A DNA stretch of 64,000 nt, from positions 23,236,876-23,300,875 of the forward strand of contig CM060847.1 in assembly GCA_030737835.1 (NCBI GenBank), given 5' to 3'. Below, piece after piece: positions 9,044-19,839 of this stretch. The notes under the pieces were generated by a model, which saw nothing but the letters and a program-made list of their open reading frames with translations, did not search any database and was not told the origin of the DNA. The translations under genes and the position numbers were made by a program. Source of the DNA: Acorus gramineus (lineage: Eukaryota; Streptophyta; Magnoliopsida; Acorales; Acoraceae). The stretch's first letter is position 1. Each line of letters begins with the position of its first letter.

Positions 9044-10337
9044 CTGCAAGACAGGGTATTATATGGTGAGGAAAATCCACAAACACACTAAAAATACCCA
9101 ACAATACATTAAACTACTCCAAAAATACCCCATACTCGGGCAAACGTACATACGGCACGTACGCACGCTAGCCCGAGCACTCCGGCTCACTCCCGCACCA
9201 CCGGCAACCATCCGCACGGCCACCCGACCCCTCGGGTGCGCCGCCGCGCCTCAGCCCGCGCGCCCAGGTGCCGCCGGGCCCCTGCCCGCCGCCCTGGACC
9301 CGCTGCCGAGCCACCCGGTGCACCGCGCCCACTGCGCCCCGCCGCAGCAGCTCGCGCGCACCCCCGCGCTCCCCGCGCACACCACGCGAGCACGCTGCAC
9401 GCCCCACGCGCACCTCGCACGCACCGCCAGCCCCCACACCGCGCGCACCCCGCGCGCACCGCCAGCTCCGCCACGCGCGAACTCCGCGCGCACCACCAGC
9501 TCCCACACCGCGCGCACGCCTGCCTCTGCCGAGCTCCCCGCGCGCACGCCCCAGCGCCCAGCACCCTCGGCCAGCACCCGGTACCCGCGACCCAGCGCCC
9601 AGCACCCGGGACCCTCACCCAGCGCCCACGCGCACGCCCGCGCAACGCGCGCCCAGCGCGCCTGGCAGCACGCGCCCAGCGCGCCTGCCAGCCTGCCCGC
9701 GCTGCCGCCGCGTTGCCTGCCTGCGCGCGTCGTTGAGTGGCCTGAGCACCGCTCGCCTGCACGCCCGGGGCACTGCCCGCCTGATGCCCGAGGGCCCCTG
9801 CCCTGCTCGCCTGCTCGCCCAGCCTGCTCGCCCGGCCTGCCAGCGTGCACAGCCGAGCTAGCCTACCCGCACGCATCTCCCTGCACCCCCCGAGCGCATA
9901 CCCGCGCGCGCACCCGCGCGCACGCCCTCGCGCGCCCGGCAAACTGGTGCACCTGCTCCCAGCCTACCCGAGCTAGTCCTGCCAGCCTACCCAGCGCGCA
10001 CGCCCAGCCCTGCTGGCCCCCAGCGCCAGCTGAGCGCCCGCACGCCCAGCCCTGCTGGCCCCCAGCACCGCCCGAGCGCACGCACGCCCGCGCACGCGCC
10101 AACCACTGCGCCTGCACCACCCAGCCCTGCTGCCCTGCCCGAGACAGCAGCCCGCCAGCCCGAGCTGCACGCCTGCCAGCCCGAGCTCCTCTACCACCCA
10201 CCTCCGACCACCACCACAGCCTCCGACCGCCTCCCACAGCCCTCCGGCGGCCACCCACCGCCGCCAACCTCCTCCCAACCCCATTTCCACCCTCCTAGCA
10301 TACATCTAAGCAAGAAAGAGAGGGAAAAGAGGCTTAC
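9044..10337 (-). other. Intron-like GC-rich segment, E3 3' LTR
   Basis: Minus-strand donor-like TTG|GTAAGCC at the right edge and acceptor-like CTGTCTTGCAG at the left edge. The core (about 9200-10190) is dominated by CGCGCGCACC-type and GCCAGC-type short motifs. Open frames of several hundred residues (Pro/Ala/Arg/His-rich) run in several frames on both strands, a mark of composition, not coding. Confidence 0.5.
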
Positions 10338-10924
10338 CAAGGGGAGGAAAGGAAATCCGGTTGCTCTCCGCGCATCGAAACCTCTCCCAAAAGGTTTCCA
10401 ACGTCCGGATCTACCTCCACCACCGAGATGGCTCAAATCAGGGACGAAGAGAGGGCGGACGGAGGGCAAATCTCGCCGGATTTGGGATTTGAAACCACCG
10501 GGGTGTAGATCGGGACCCGATCTACACTTCCTAGGTTTTGGGTTTTAAGCTTTGAGGGGTCTAAGGGCCTCAAAAGCAAGAAAAACGGAGGAGAGGAGAG
10601 AGAGGGCTCAAGGTAGGAGATGAATAGTGCTACTCGAAAATTAGATCCCATTTATATAGTGAGCGACTTAAAATACCCGGATACGCCCCGGAACTGCGAA
10701 ATTTTGGAAACGTTACCGGAATTCAACGAAATTTTTGTGAGAGGCCTAAAATGGCACCAGGACACCAAATATGCAGTCGGATTTTCAATCGGAGTCCTCT
10801 AACTCAGGACGATAGCTAACAACCCAAAATTTTAGCGGTTCCGATCGAAAATCGAAAAAAAAATGAAAAACTGCCAGAACGCTCCAACGGTTACCAGCAG
10901 GCTAAAAGTGACACATATATAACA

Positions 10925-12282
10925 TTCTTCCCCCCTTAGGAAATTTTGTCCTCAAAATATGCAAAAACATCTAGAAGGAGAAAAGATGCGGATACGCGTC
11001 ACACCTGGTATCCCTTGAGCTCCTAAGTGTCCTCGACACCGGAACGGTGCTGCCATATCACCTCGACCAACTGGACGGTCTTGGTGCAGAGCCTCCTCAC
11101 GCGGCGGTCCATGATCTCCATCGACTGCTCCACGAATGACTGTCCGGCTCAGAGACGAGCGGCTCGAACGGGATGACGTGAGCAGGATCGTGGACACCTT
11201 TATCCAACTGCGAACCCACCACTCCAAGACGGAGAGGTAAGAATTGGCGCTGAGGTGAGCCTCTGAATAAAACTCCAGCAGCTCTCCTCGCAAGACGGGG
11301 ACCACTCGAACCGGACATCCTTCCAAGTAAGGCGGTTAAGAGGAACAGCTATCTTCGAGAGTCCCTCGTCAAGCTTCCTGCAATAACCCGCCAACTCGGG
11401 AAGCTCCGAATCCTTGCGGGGTTCGACGGCCTACGCCAATTCAACATAGCAAGCGTCTTACCCGGGTCCACAGATATGCCTTTACCAGCAAACACTCAGC
11501 CCAAAAGGCCTTAACCACCAACCAAAACTCATACTTGATCTTCCGTCCATCTGATGCTTCCATGGTATCCCTTGCTTGGGAAAAGAAACCTCGGGAGGGC
11601 AGCATGAGGTCCCAATATAGGATACCCCGACAACCAAACAAGGAACACGAAGTACCCTAGCTCGGGTCTCAACGCTGACCTCACGCGGCCCCTTAAACCA
11701 GAAAAGGAACACTAGAAGAAGACATCATTTTAAAGAACACCACTAACCGCACTTGATCACCTACATCTAGATAATCACCCACCGATATCCTTCAACATCC
11801 ATCTCAAGACCGGACCCAACCTCCGTGGGAATGGTCGAGCCACGATTGAGTCACGAGGCGACGCGTCTTTGTCTCATCCACACCCTCACTCCTATCAGGA
11901 GACATATTGGGACTTTGGGAGAGACTTAGACTGCTCTCTACCCCTGGTCCACCGGTAGCCTCTCCCCGCTCCGTAGCTCGCCTGGTCCTCTGACCGGGAG
12001 CCTGTCTAACGCCGGGGCTGTACTACGCGGATCCAACGAAGGGGAGAGCGATTCCACGCTCGCGACATCATCCATTAATCCATTTCCGGGTTAGCCCCTA
12101 CCTGACACACTCCCACGATCAGTACCCCTCTGACTGCATCGGCGGTACCTACGGATGAGAGCCTCCTGCCAGGACGACTACAACCCGGCCTCTTTAACTC
12201 GAACAACCACACTCATTACCCGCTCATCGAAATAATACACACTTGCATAACAGCAACCAAACACACACCCACAATTATATAT
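10925..12282 (-). mobile_element. Spacer of E3: LTR-derived sequence and pol remnants
   Basis: This lies between gag and the polypurine tract. It contains a short RT/RNase H connection remnant (about 11200-11400, GLSKIAVPLNRLTWKDVRFE) followed by the last part of the integrase region (HDPAHVIPFEPLVSEPD). Two blocks (about 11570-11720 and 11930-12110) resemble parts of the LTR. The same arrangement occurs in E4 (49660-50980) and E1. Confidence 0.75.
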
Positions 12283-13632
12283 TCATAGGGAGCTAGGGAA
12301 CAAAACATTACCTCGAACCATGACGCCCGAAACCTGCGCCTCTTCGGCCGAAAGAGCTGCAACTCTGCCTTGAGCAAACTGCGGCAGAGGAGCAGGAGCA
12401 CGCCTCGTCGGCTGCCGCTGCTGAGGTAGCACACAGGGTCGGCCAGCATCAGGGCAATTGTATCTGATATGCCCGATGCGCTGACAATGGAAACAGCGCC
12501 GCCTCTCCGGTCGCCAGGACTGGATGGGCACTGCCGCAATGGGTGCTGGATCCCACTCTGGCACCACATCAGCTGGAGGAGAGGCAGCCGCTGACTGATC
12601 GAAACGGGGCCTCCTCCTCTTGCGCTGCCCCTGGTCCCGACTCCCGGAAGGACCCTGATCTGCAGAAGGGGTCGGAACCCCTACGATGATCCCGAGGTCT
12701 CGCTCGACTGTCTTCGCCCGAGACACCAAGTCCGAGAACCTCGAGAAAGCCTGGGAGGAGACATGCACCCGAATGGCGCTGCAGAGACCAAGCTCGAAAC
12801 GGCGGCACCTCGCCTCTTCGTCCATCACCAAAGCTGGAGCGAATCTGGATAGCCTCGTGAAGCGCGTGGAGTAGTCGGCGACAGACATAGAGCCCTGCGT
12901 CAACCGCTCAAACTCCTGCACCACGATCTGCTGCGCCGAGAACGGGAAGTACTCCTCCAAGAAATACCTCCGGAATCCTGCCCAAGAAAGCTGCTCCACT
13001 CCCTCTGGAATGTCCACCACTCGGGTAGCCCACCAGTCGGCAGCGCTACCCTTCAGCATGAAGGTGGCCAGAGAGACTCGCTGGCGATCGGTGCAAAGCA
13101 TGGTCGAGAAGATCACCTCCACCTCCATCAACCATCGCTCTGGGGCAAGGGGATCCGCCAACTGGCCATAGAACTCGGGAGGATGGAGCTTTAGGATGGC
13201 TACGAGGCCACTCTGCTGCACCCGCGCTGCAGCCTCCAGCTCCACCTCCCTCGCCGGGGGATCCTGCAACCTCGCCGCTGGAAACACCACGGGGACTGGG
13301 GGTACTTCGGGTACCACAGACGGATCTGCTGCCAAGGGGACCTGTGGAACTGCATCACGGGCCGCCCTCAGCTCCCGGATCTCCCGCGCCTGCTCTACCA
13401 ACGCTCTGGTCTGAGTCTCCACTAAATCCGCTAACCGAGCGAACGCACGTTCCCATGCGGGAGGCTCCTGCGCCGATCCTGGCCTCACAACCGTGGACTC
13501 TCCAGTAGCATCCTCACCTCTAGTAGGTCCGGAAACCTCCAAAGGTCGAGAGGGACCATGTCCGCGCCGTCCTCCACGAGGAGACATATCAGCAATCCTA
13601 AGAAAACCAGACACTAGGATCAGAATACTCAT
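12283..13632 (-). CDS. gag of E3 (449 codons, open frame of a fossil element)
   Basis: Structural capsid/nucleocapsid polyprotein of the element. The N-terminus is basic (MSPRGGRRGHGPSRPLEV after a short upstream extension) and is followed by an acidic, Ala-rich helical stretch with a likely coiled coil (residues about 75-110). The retrotransposon gag domain lies at about 165-290 (FMLKGSAADWWATRVVDIPE, LTQGSMSVADYSTRFTRLSR). A CCHC zinc knuckle lies near residue 390 (CFHCQRIGHIRYNC). The frame ends soon after the nucleocapsid, where a protease would start in E5. The true start may be the internal Met of MSPRGG. Confidence 0.85.
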   Translation of the reverse strand: MSILILVSGFLRIADMSPRGGRRGHGPSRPLEVSGPTRGEDATGESTVVRPGSAQEPPAWERAFARLADLVETQTRALVEQAREIRELRAARDAVPQVPLAADPSVVPEVPPVPVVFPAARLQDPPAREVELEAAARVQQSGLVAILKLHPPEFYGQLADPLAPERWLMEVEVIFSTMLCTDRQRVSLATFMLKGSAADWWATRVVDIPEGVEQLSWAGFRRYFLEEYFPFSAQQIVVQEFERLTQGSMSVADYSTRFTRLSRFAPALVMDEEARCRRFELGLCSAIRVHVSSQAFSRFSDLVSRAKTVERDLGIIVGVPTPSADQGPSGSRDQGQRKRRRPRFDQSAAASPPADVVPEWDPAPIAAVPIQSWRPERRRCFHCQRIGHIRYNCPDAGRPCVLPQQRQPTRRAPAPLPQFAQGRVAALSAEEAQVSGVMVRGNVLFPSSL

Positions 13633-13689
13633 ATCAAAATCCTAGGACTCATCTCTACGAAAAGAAGACCATTGGCTCTGACAGGACCA

Positions 13690-13702
13690 GGCTCTGATAC
13701 CA
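13690..13702 (-). other. Primer-binding site of E3 (initiator tRNA-Met)
   Basis: TGGTATCAGAGCC on the minus strand is complementary to the 3' end of plant initiator tRNA-Met. It lies a few nt inside the 5' LTR edge and upstream of gag. Confidence 0.85.
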
Positions 13703-14254
13703 CCAATTTTTCACGCCCCGGGCGTCCCCGGTACGCGGCAAGTGTATATAAAATATCAGAATCTACACAGGAGGTCAATAATATATCATACACAAGCAAC
13801 CAGAATGACACACAGACAACAAAAGCAGGGCTGACATGATATATACACCAAATGCGGAAGCTAAAGACTGAATCTGTAATCAAAACACACTACAGACTCC
13901 ATACATAATCACATGTCCTGTGAGAGCCAATATACATACAAAGACATCCAAATACAACACAAACGCGTGCCCAAGCACGGAAAATAATACATACAGGCAC
14001 AAGGGATGCTGATAGCCTCTGCAACTCGCGGGACGTGGCGCTACTCCGCTACTGATGAAATCCCTCGGGGAGCTCCTCCTCCAGATCCGACTCAGATGAC
14101 ACTGTAGAAAAATATTGTGCGAGGGGTGAGCCACACGCTCAGTGAACGGCACAACCCGTGCATCACAGACAATATTGACCACAACCAGATAATCCTTATC
14201 ATCCACAACCACATTACCATAGCCACAATTAACAACAATTCCTCAAACTAGTGG

Positions 14255-14490
14255 GTCGCTACCGCCCACCCACTACACCCTCACCCTCACCCTCAATGGG
14301 TGACCAAGGATATTGGGACTAATCAACACAAAACCAGCGGGTCGCTTCCGCCAACCCACTACACCCTCACCCTCACCCTCAATGGGTGACAAAGGATATT
14401 GGGACTTACAATCCAGTGGGTCGCCACATCGCCGGCCCACCATACCCTCACCCTCACCCTCAACAGGTGACCTAGGCTCTTGGGACTGAC
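14255..14490 (-). repeat. GGTGAG-rich minisatellite, E3 5' LTR
   Basis: Three modules with CCCTCACCCTCACCC cores. The last module carries a GCCGGCCCACC variant that is also seen in E4. Confidence 0.8.
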
Positions 14491-15290
14491 TAGGCTGTTG
14501 GTCACCCTTGGTCCACCGATAGTCTCTCCTCACTCCGTAGGTCGTTTGGCCACTCCCACGTTCAGCACAGTCCTTCTACCAGATCAGGAGGCGCCTACTA
14601 CTGGGAGCCCCTGCACGGGACAACCTGTCTAACGCTGAGGTAGTCTCTACACGGATCCAACGAAGGGAACAGAACAGCCTATCCATCGCATATGATCCAC
14701 TCGGATCCGCAGACAACACATCATAACAACACTAATGTTCTGAATTCCTCAGAACCCACCAGGGCGCATAACTACGATGCGGGGAACATGCATAAGGTTA
14801 TAACAAGGGTGGAATATCATTGGGGGAAAGAAACTCGGGAGGGCAGCGTGAGTTCCCGTTATAGGACACCCCGACAACCAAACAAGGAACACGGTGTACC
14901 CTAACCCGGGTCTCACCGCTGTCCTCGCAAGGCCCCTCCCCTATAATATTCACTATAACATGCAATTTAACAAATACTAGCATTTAATTTAATAAATAAA
15001 CTAGTAGGGCACATTCATCGGTCGGGCTTCCTAGCATGGAAACGGGGGACATGGTGCATGGCTCATACACATATCCTAAGGGTGCAAGTCCCTAACATGC
15101 AAAGTCTAGGGTAGCATGCATTCTACATTTAAATCATGCAAGCATGGAGTACATATTACTGCTGGTTAATATACATCCATGGTGCCCCAGGAGAGGTCGG
15201 TATACGCCCAAGTGCGTATAACGCCTCTCTACTGGGTTGGATTGTCCCACTCACCGAAATCCGGGTCGTCGCGCGACCGTCCGCCAAGAT

Positions 15291-16614
15291 CTGCAAGACA
15301 GGCATTTATACGGTGAGTAAAATCCACAATTACCCCAAAATACCCAAAAATACATTAAACATACTCTAAAGATACCCCATACTCGGGCAAACGCACATAC
15401 GGCACGTACGCACGCTACCCCGAGCACTCCGGCTCACTCCCGCACCACCGGCAACCACCCGCACGGCCACCCGACCCCTCGGGTGCACCGCCGCGCCTCA
15501 GCCCGCGTGCCCAGGCGCCCCCGGGCCCCTGCCCGCCGCCCTGGACCCGCGGCCGAGCCGCCCGGTGCACCGCGCCCACTGCGCCCCGCCGCAGCAGCCC
15601 GCGCGCACCCCCGCGCTCCCCGCGCACACCACGCGAGCACGCCGCACGCCCCGCGCGCACCCCGCGCGCACCGCCAGCTCCGCCCCGCGCGCACCTCGCG
15701 CGCACCGCCAGCTCCCACACCGCGCGAACGCCTGCCTCTGCCCAGCGCCCCGCGCGTACGCCCCACAGCGGTGCCCAGCGCCCAGCGCCCTAGCGCCCAG
15801 CACCCAGCACCCTCGGCCAGCACCCGGTACCCGCGACCCAGCGCCCAGCGCTCTGCGCCCAACACCCGGGACCCTCACCCAGCGCCCACGCGCACGCACG
15901 CGCAACTCGCGCCCAGCGCGCCTGGCAGCACACGCTAGCGCCATGCCAGCCTGCCCGCGCTGCTGCGCACGTTGCCTGCCTGCGCGCGTCGCCGAGTGGC
16001 CCGAGCACCGCTCGCCTACACGCCCGGGGCACTGCCCGCCTGATGCCCGAGCGCCCCTGCCCTGCTCGTCTGCGCGCCCAGGCTGCCAGCCCGGCCTGCC
16101 AGCGCGCACAGCCACTGCCCGCAACCAGCCTGCACCGGACACTTCCCTCTGCACCCCCCGAGCGCACGCCCGCGCGCGCACCCGCGCGCACGCGCTCGCG
16201 CGCCCAGCAAACTGGTGCACCTGCTCCCAGCCTACCCAAGCTAGCCCTGCCAGCCGGTCTAGCGCGCACGCCCAGCCCAGCTGGCCCCCAGCGCCAGTCG
16301 AGCTCCCGCACGACCAGCCCTGCTGGCCCCCAGCACCGCCGAGCGCACACACGCGTGCACGCGCGCGCGCCCGCGCCAGCCACTGCGCCTGCACCACCCT
16401 GCGCTGCCGCCCTGCCCGAGACAGCAGCCGCCCAGCCCGAGCCGCACGCCTGCCAGCCCGAGCTCCTCTACCACCCACCTCCGACCACCACCACAGCCTC
16501 CGACCGCCTCCCACAGCCCTCCGGCGGCCACCCACCGCCGCCAACCTCCACCCAACCCCATTTCCACCCTCCTAGCATACATCTAAGCAAGAAAGAGAGG
16601 AAAAAGAGGCTTAC
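15291..16614 (-). other. Intron-like GC-rich segment, E3 5' LTR
   Basis: Donor-like TTG|GTAAGCC at 16614 and acceptor-like CTGTCTTGCAG at 15291, both on the minus strand, enclosing a GC-rich core at about 15430-16440. The edges are conserved with E2 and E4 although the core varies in length by hundreds of bp. Confidence 0.5.
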
Positions 16615-17579
16615 CAAGGGGAGGAAAGGAAATCCGGTTGCTCTCCGCGCACCGAAACCTCTCCCAAAAGGTTTCCAACGCCCGGATCTACCTCTACCAC
16701 CGAGATGGCTCAAATCAGGGACGAAGAGAGGGCGGACGGACGGCCAAAACTCGTCGGAATTGGGATTTGAAACCATCGGGGTTTTAACTTTTAAGCTTTG
16801 AGGGGTCTAAGGGGCTCAAATGGAAGAAAAACGGAGGAGAGGAGAGAGAGGGCTCAAGGTAGGGGTGATGAATAGTGCCAAGCTATTTTTAGATTTCACT
16901 TTATATAGCAAGCGACTTAAAAACCCAGATACGCCCTGGAACTGTGAAATTTCGGAAACGTTATCGGAATTCAACGAAATTTTCGTGAGAGGCCTAAAAC
17001 GGCACCAGGACACCAAATATGAGTTAGATTTCTAATCGGAGTCCTCTAGCTCAGGACGATAGCTAACAGTCCAAAAATTAGCGGTACCGATCGAAAACCG
17101 AAAAAACGAAAAACTGCGATGGATCAAGATAAAATTAAATAAATCAAAGGAAAGACACAAAGAATTAAGTGGTTCGGAAAGCCTTTCCCACGTCCGTAGA
17201 GCCCACAACAGATCAATCCACTACCAGCGAGAAGTTTTTACAATGGCCACAACAAAGTAAAAATTCTAGACCTAATGAAAAATATGAGAAGCCCTTTTAT
17301 AGTAAAATCTCATTAGGGGCTAAAAGGACAAAGCACAAAAGACACCCAATTTTTTTTCCTCTTAATCTTGACCTCCGTCTGACTCTACTTAGTGCCAACA
17401 ATCCTCTTTGCGCTTCATCAGGCTCCATCTATAACACACCGGTGAGACCATGGGGAGAGGAGGAAGGGCCCCCTCTCAAGCGTACTATTTGCAGTGGCAC
17501 CGAAACGCCATCGGGGAGCCTGTCAAAACTTTTTAGAGAGCCCACACGAAAAAGAAATGTGAGATATATAAAAGTAAGA

Positions 17580-17603
17580 CGCTAGAAGGAGGGCTTGAAC
17601 CTC

Positions 17604-17636
<33 letters not shown>

Positions 17637-17653
17637 AACTGAGCTATTCCAGC
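17580..17653 (-). tRNA. tRNA-Asn(GTT): tRNA-Asn (GTT), unit U1
   Basis: Identical to the U0 gene over 74 nt. The 3' flank reads CTTTTATATATC, keeping the T4 stop. Confidence 0.97.
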
Positions 17654-17938
17654 TTTTTCTTTTTTATAGTCGTAGAGACATTGCTAAAACATACAATGAA
17701 CAATAAACATACAATCCGAAACGCCGTTGCCAGGGATCCAACCCGGGTCACCCGCAAGACAGGCGACAATACTCACCACACAATACTACAACGACTCCCT
17801 ATAAAATGGACAATGCCTTGTGGTTAATTAACATCCACACGCTCTAAACAACTAAGCTATTCCAGCCTTTTTTTTATTATAGCCGTGAAGACTTTACTAA
17901 TACATACAATGAACAGTAAAAAAAAATATAATAAAAAA

Positions 17939-18010
17939 CGCCGTTGCCGGGGATCGAACCCGGGTCACCCGCGTGACAGGCGGGAATACTCACCACTATA
18001 CTACAACGAC
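17939..18010 (-). tRNA. tRNA-Asp(GTC): tRNA-Asp (GTC), unit U1
   Basis: Identical to the U0 gene over 72 nt, followed by a T6 run. The 5' flank (TTGTAGA) is also unchanged. Confidence 0.97.
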
Positions 18011-18429
18011 TCTACAAATTGGACAACGCTAAACGTAGGATTTGGACCTGTGACCCCGTGTTTAACAGCTACACGCTTCAACAATTGATTGATCAATAAC
18101 CCATTTTTAAAAATTTTGCGAAACATCTTCATCCAACATCTAATCTTAATCCAAAGCTAATAACAAATCTAAACGACCTTAAAAATCTCTATATCTCAAA
18201 GTTCAGTCCGAAGTAAAATTTTAAATTTAATTTAAGTGTACATTTTTATTTTTGAAAAACAACTGAAGAATACATGTTGAAATCTGAAACAATGTTTTTC
18301 TCTATAGATTAAACACTAATGACTATTCCGATATAACTTCCATGTATGGATGTACCAATAGAGTAAAAATGATATAAAATTCTTTATTCTGCTTCCACTA
18401 GGTAGATTGAAAAACAATAAGTATAGTTT

Positions 18430-19227
18430 CGTCTTTTAGTTGCTTTAGAAGATTAAACTGGAAATGGCGGATAGAAATGGATAGTAAAAACTTTATGTTT
18501 GACAACATCATCCTTACTATGCCGTGAGCCTACCAATCTAGCAAATCCCAAGTCTTTTGCTCCATCTCTTCTGGCTTCTCTTTCAGCAATAGATAGAGAT
18601 CTCTCTGGTACAAATGATCCTCTATCTGCCTCTTCTTGTAACCAAAGTTTGTGCCATCAAGCCTTTCGATTTTGAATAATTACTTCTCTGACTCCATTGC
18701 TCCAACTCGAATGGACCCCTCCTATGCCCTAGATATTCTGTTCACAGGAAAAGACACCTATGTGCCCTAGATCTTTAGACCATGAGAATAGACATCTCTT
18801 GTACCCTAGATCTTCAGATCTAGCGGATGGACACCTCCTGGGTCCTAGATCTTCAGATCTTGCGAGTAGGCACCTCCTGCGCCCTATATTAGCAAGTGCA
18901 ATGCTCTGATAGCCGTTGTTATGAATGTTGGATCTTGGGATGCGATGGATCAAGAGAAAATTAAATAAATCAAAGGAAAGACACAAAGAATTAAGTGGTT
19001 CGGAAAGCCTTTCCCACGTCCGTAGAGCCCACAACAGATCAATCCACTACCAGCGAGAAGTTTTTACAATGGCCACAACAAAACAAAAATCCTAGAGCCT
19101 AATGAAAAATATGAGAAGCCCTTTTATAGTAAAATCTCATTAGGGGCTAAAAGGACAAAGCACAAAAGACACCCAATTTTTTTCCCTCTTAATCTTGACC
19201 TCCGTCTGACTCTACTTAGTGCCAACA
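18430..19227 (-). mobile_element. Ty1/copia 5' fragment carried by each unit (representative, U1/U2 boundary)
   Basis: LTR at 18917-19227 (311 bp, minus strand TGTTGGCACTAAG...TTCATAACA, with TATA-like CTATAAAAGGG in the middle and a T-rich U5). Primer-binding site at 18903-18915 (GGCTATCAGAGC, close to initiator Met). Leader with 4-5 imperfect ~38-bp repeats at about 18722-18890. Gag-like piece at about 18500-18700 (LDGTNFGYKKRQIED, KPEEMEQKTWDLLDWKA). No protease, integrase, RT or 3' LTR follows. It is a broken 5' fragment amplified with the tRNA genes, and equivalent copies sit at each unit start from about -510 to +285. Confidence 0.82.
18722..18890 (-). repeat. ~38-bp minisatellite in the copia leader (representative)
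   Basis: Four to five imperfect copies built on AGATCTAGG(G)...CAGGAGGTGTCC. In one frame they translate as repeats of the type RCLLARSEDLGP / RCPSARSEDLGY / RCLFSWSKDLGH. The same tract occurs at each unit's copia piece. Confidence 0.8.
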
Positions 19228-19406
19228 ATCCTCTTTGCGCATTATGAGGCTCCATTTATAACACACCGGTGAGACCATGGGGAGAGGAGGAAGGGCCCCC
19301 TCTCAAGCGTACTATTTGCAGTGGCACCGAAACGCCATCGGGGAGCCTGTCAAAACTTTTTAGAGAGCCCACACGAAAAAGAAATGTAAGAAATATAAAA
19401 GTAAGA

Positions 19407-19430
19407 CGCTAGAAGGAGGGCTTGAACCTC

Positions 19431-19463
<33 letters not shown>

Positions 19464-19480
19464 AACTGAGCTATTCCAGC
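19407..19480 (-). tRNA. tRNA-Asn(GTT): tRNA-Asn (GTT), unit U2
   Basis: Identical 74-nt gene. The 3' flank shows the CTTTTATATTTCTTAC variant. Confidence 0.97.
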
Positions 19481-19767
19481 TTTTTCTTTTTTATAGTCGT
19501 AGAGACATTGCTAAAACATACAATGAACAATAAACATACAATCCGAAACGCCGTTGCCAGGGATCCAACCCGGGTCACCCGCAAGACAGGCGACAATACT
19601 CACCACACAATACTACAACAACTCCCTATAAAATGGACAATGCCTTGTGGTTAATTAACATCCACACGCTCTAAACAACTGAGCTACTCCAGCCTTTTTT
19701 TTTTATTATAGCCGTGAAGACTTTACTAATACGTACAATGAACAGTAAAAAAAAATATAATAAAAAA

Positions 19768-19839
19768 CGCCGTTGCCGGGGATCGAACCCGGGTCACCCG
19801 CGTGACAGGCGGGAATACTCACCACTATACTACAACGAC
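19768..19839 (-). tRNA. tRNA-Asp(GTC): tRNA-Asp (GTC), unit U2
   Basis: Identical 72-nt gene with T6 terminator. The psi-Asn3 upstream carries the CTGGCCCC variant. Confidence 0.97.

Larger units (their letters stand above)
7439..10924 (-). repeat. 3' LTR of E3 (3486 bp)
   Basis: Termini on the minus strand are TGTTATATATGTG...GGGGCGTGACA. Just outside the U3 end is a polypurine run (TAAGGGGGGAAGAA). A TATA-like CACTATATAAATGGG lies around 10655-10670. The intron-like GC-rich segment spans 9044-10337, and the GGTGAG minisatellite spans about 7985-8240. It differs from the 5' LTR mostly by indels in the GC-rich core. Confidence 0.9.
7439..17115 (-). mobile_element. E3: Ty3/gypsy (Tekay/Del-like) non-autonomous element
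   Basis: Layout on the minus strand: 5' LTR (about 13709-17115), primer-binding site for initiator tRNA-Met (about 13690-13702), open gag frame (12283-13632), LTR-like spacer with small pol remnants (10940-12282), polypurine tract (about 10925-10938), 3' LTR (7439-10924). A 5-bp GCGAT duplication flanks it. By eye the LTRs differ by only a few percent in the sections compared, so the insertion is fairly recent. The protease-to-integrase region is absent as in E1 and E4, so this copy could only move with help. Otherwise it looks almost whole. Confidence 0.9.
13709..17115 (-). repeat. 5' LTR of E3 (about 3.4 kb)
   Basis: It matches the 3' LTR over its length and is slightly shorter. It contains the minisatellite (about 14255-14490), the intron-like GC-rich segment (15291-16614), and after its acceptor the same short exon-like stretch followed by GTGAGTGGG. 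Confidence 0.88.
17116..18941 (-). repeat. Array unit U1 (1826 bp)
   Basis: First complete unit after E3; its first 5 bp are the right copy of E3's target duplication. The copia LTR is split, with its other end at 7409-7438. Decayed tRNAs: psi-Asp 17722-17795, psi-Asn2 (5' half) 17817-17866, psi-Asn3 18027-18100. Confidence 0.95.

Noticed and set aside
9063-10298. Long open frame (about 410 codons, Pro/Ala/Arg/His-rich) on the plus strand, with several overlapping ones on both strands
   Set aside because: It lies in the GC-rich core of a gypsy LTR. Stop codons are rare there because of base composition, open frames occur in several frames at once, and no domain or conserved start is shared among LTR copies.
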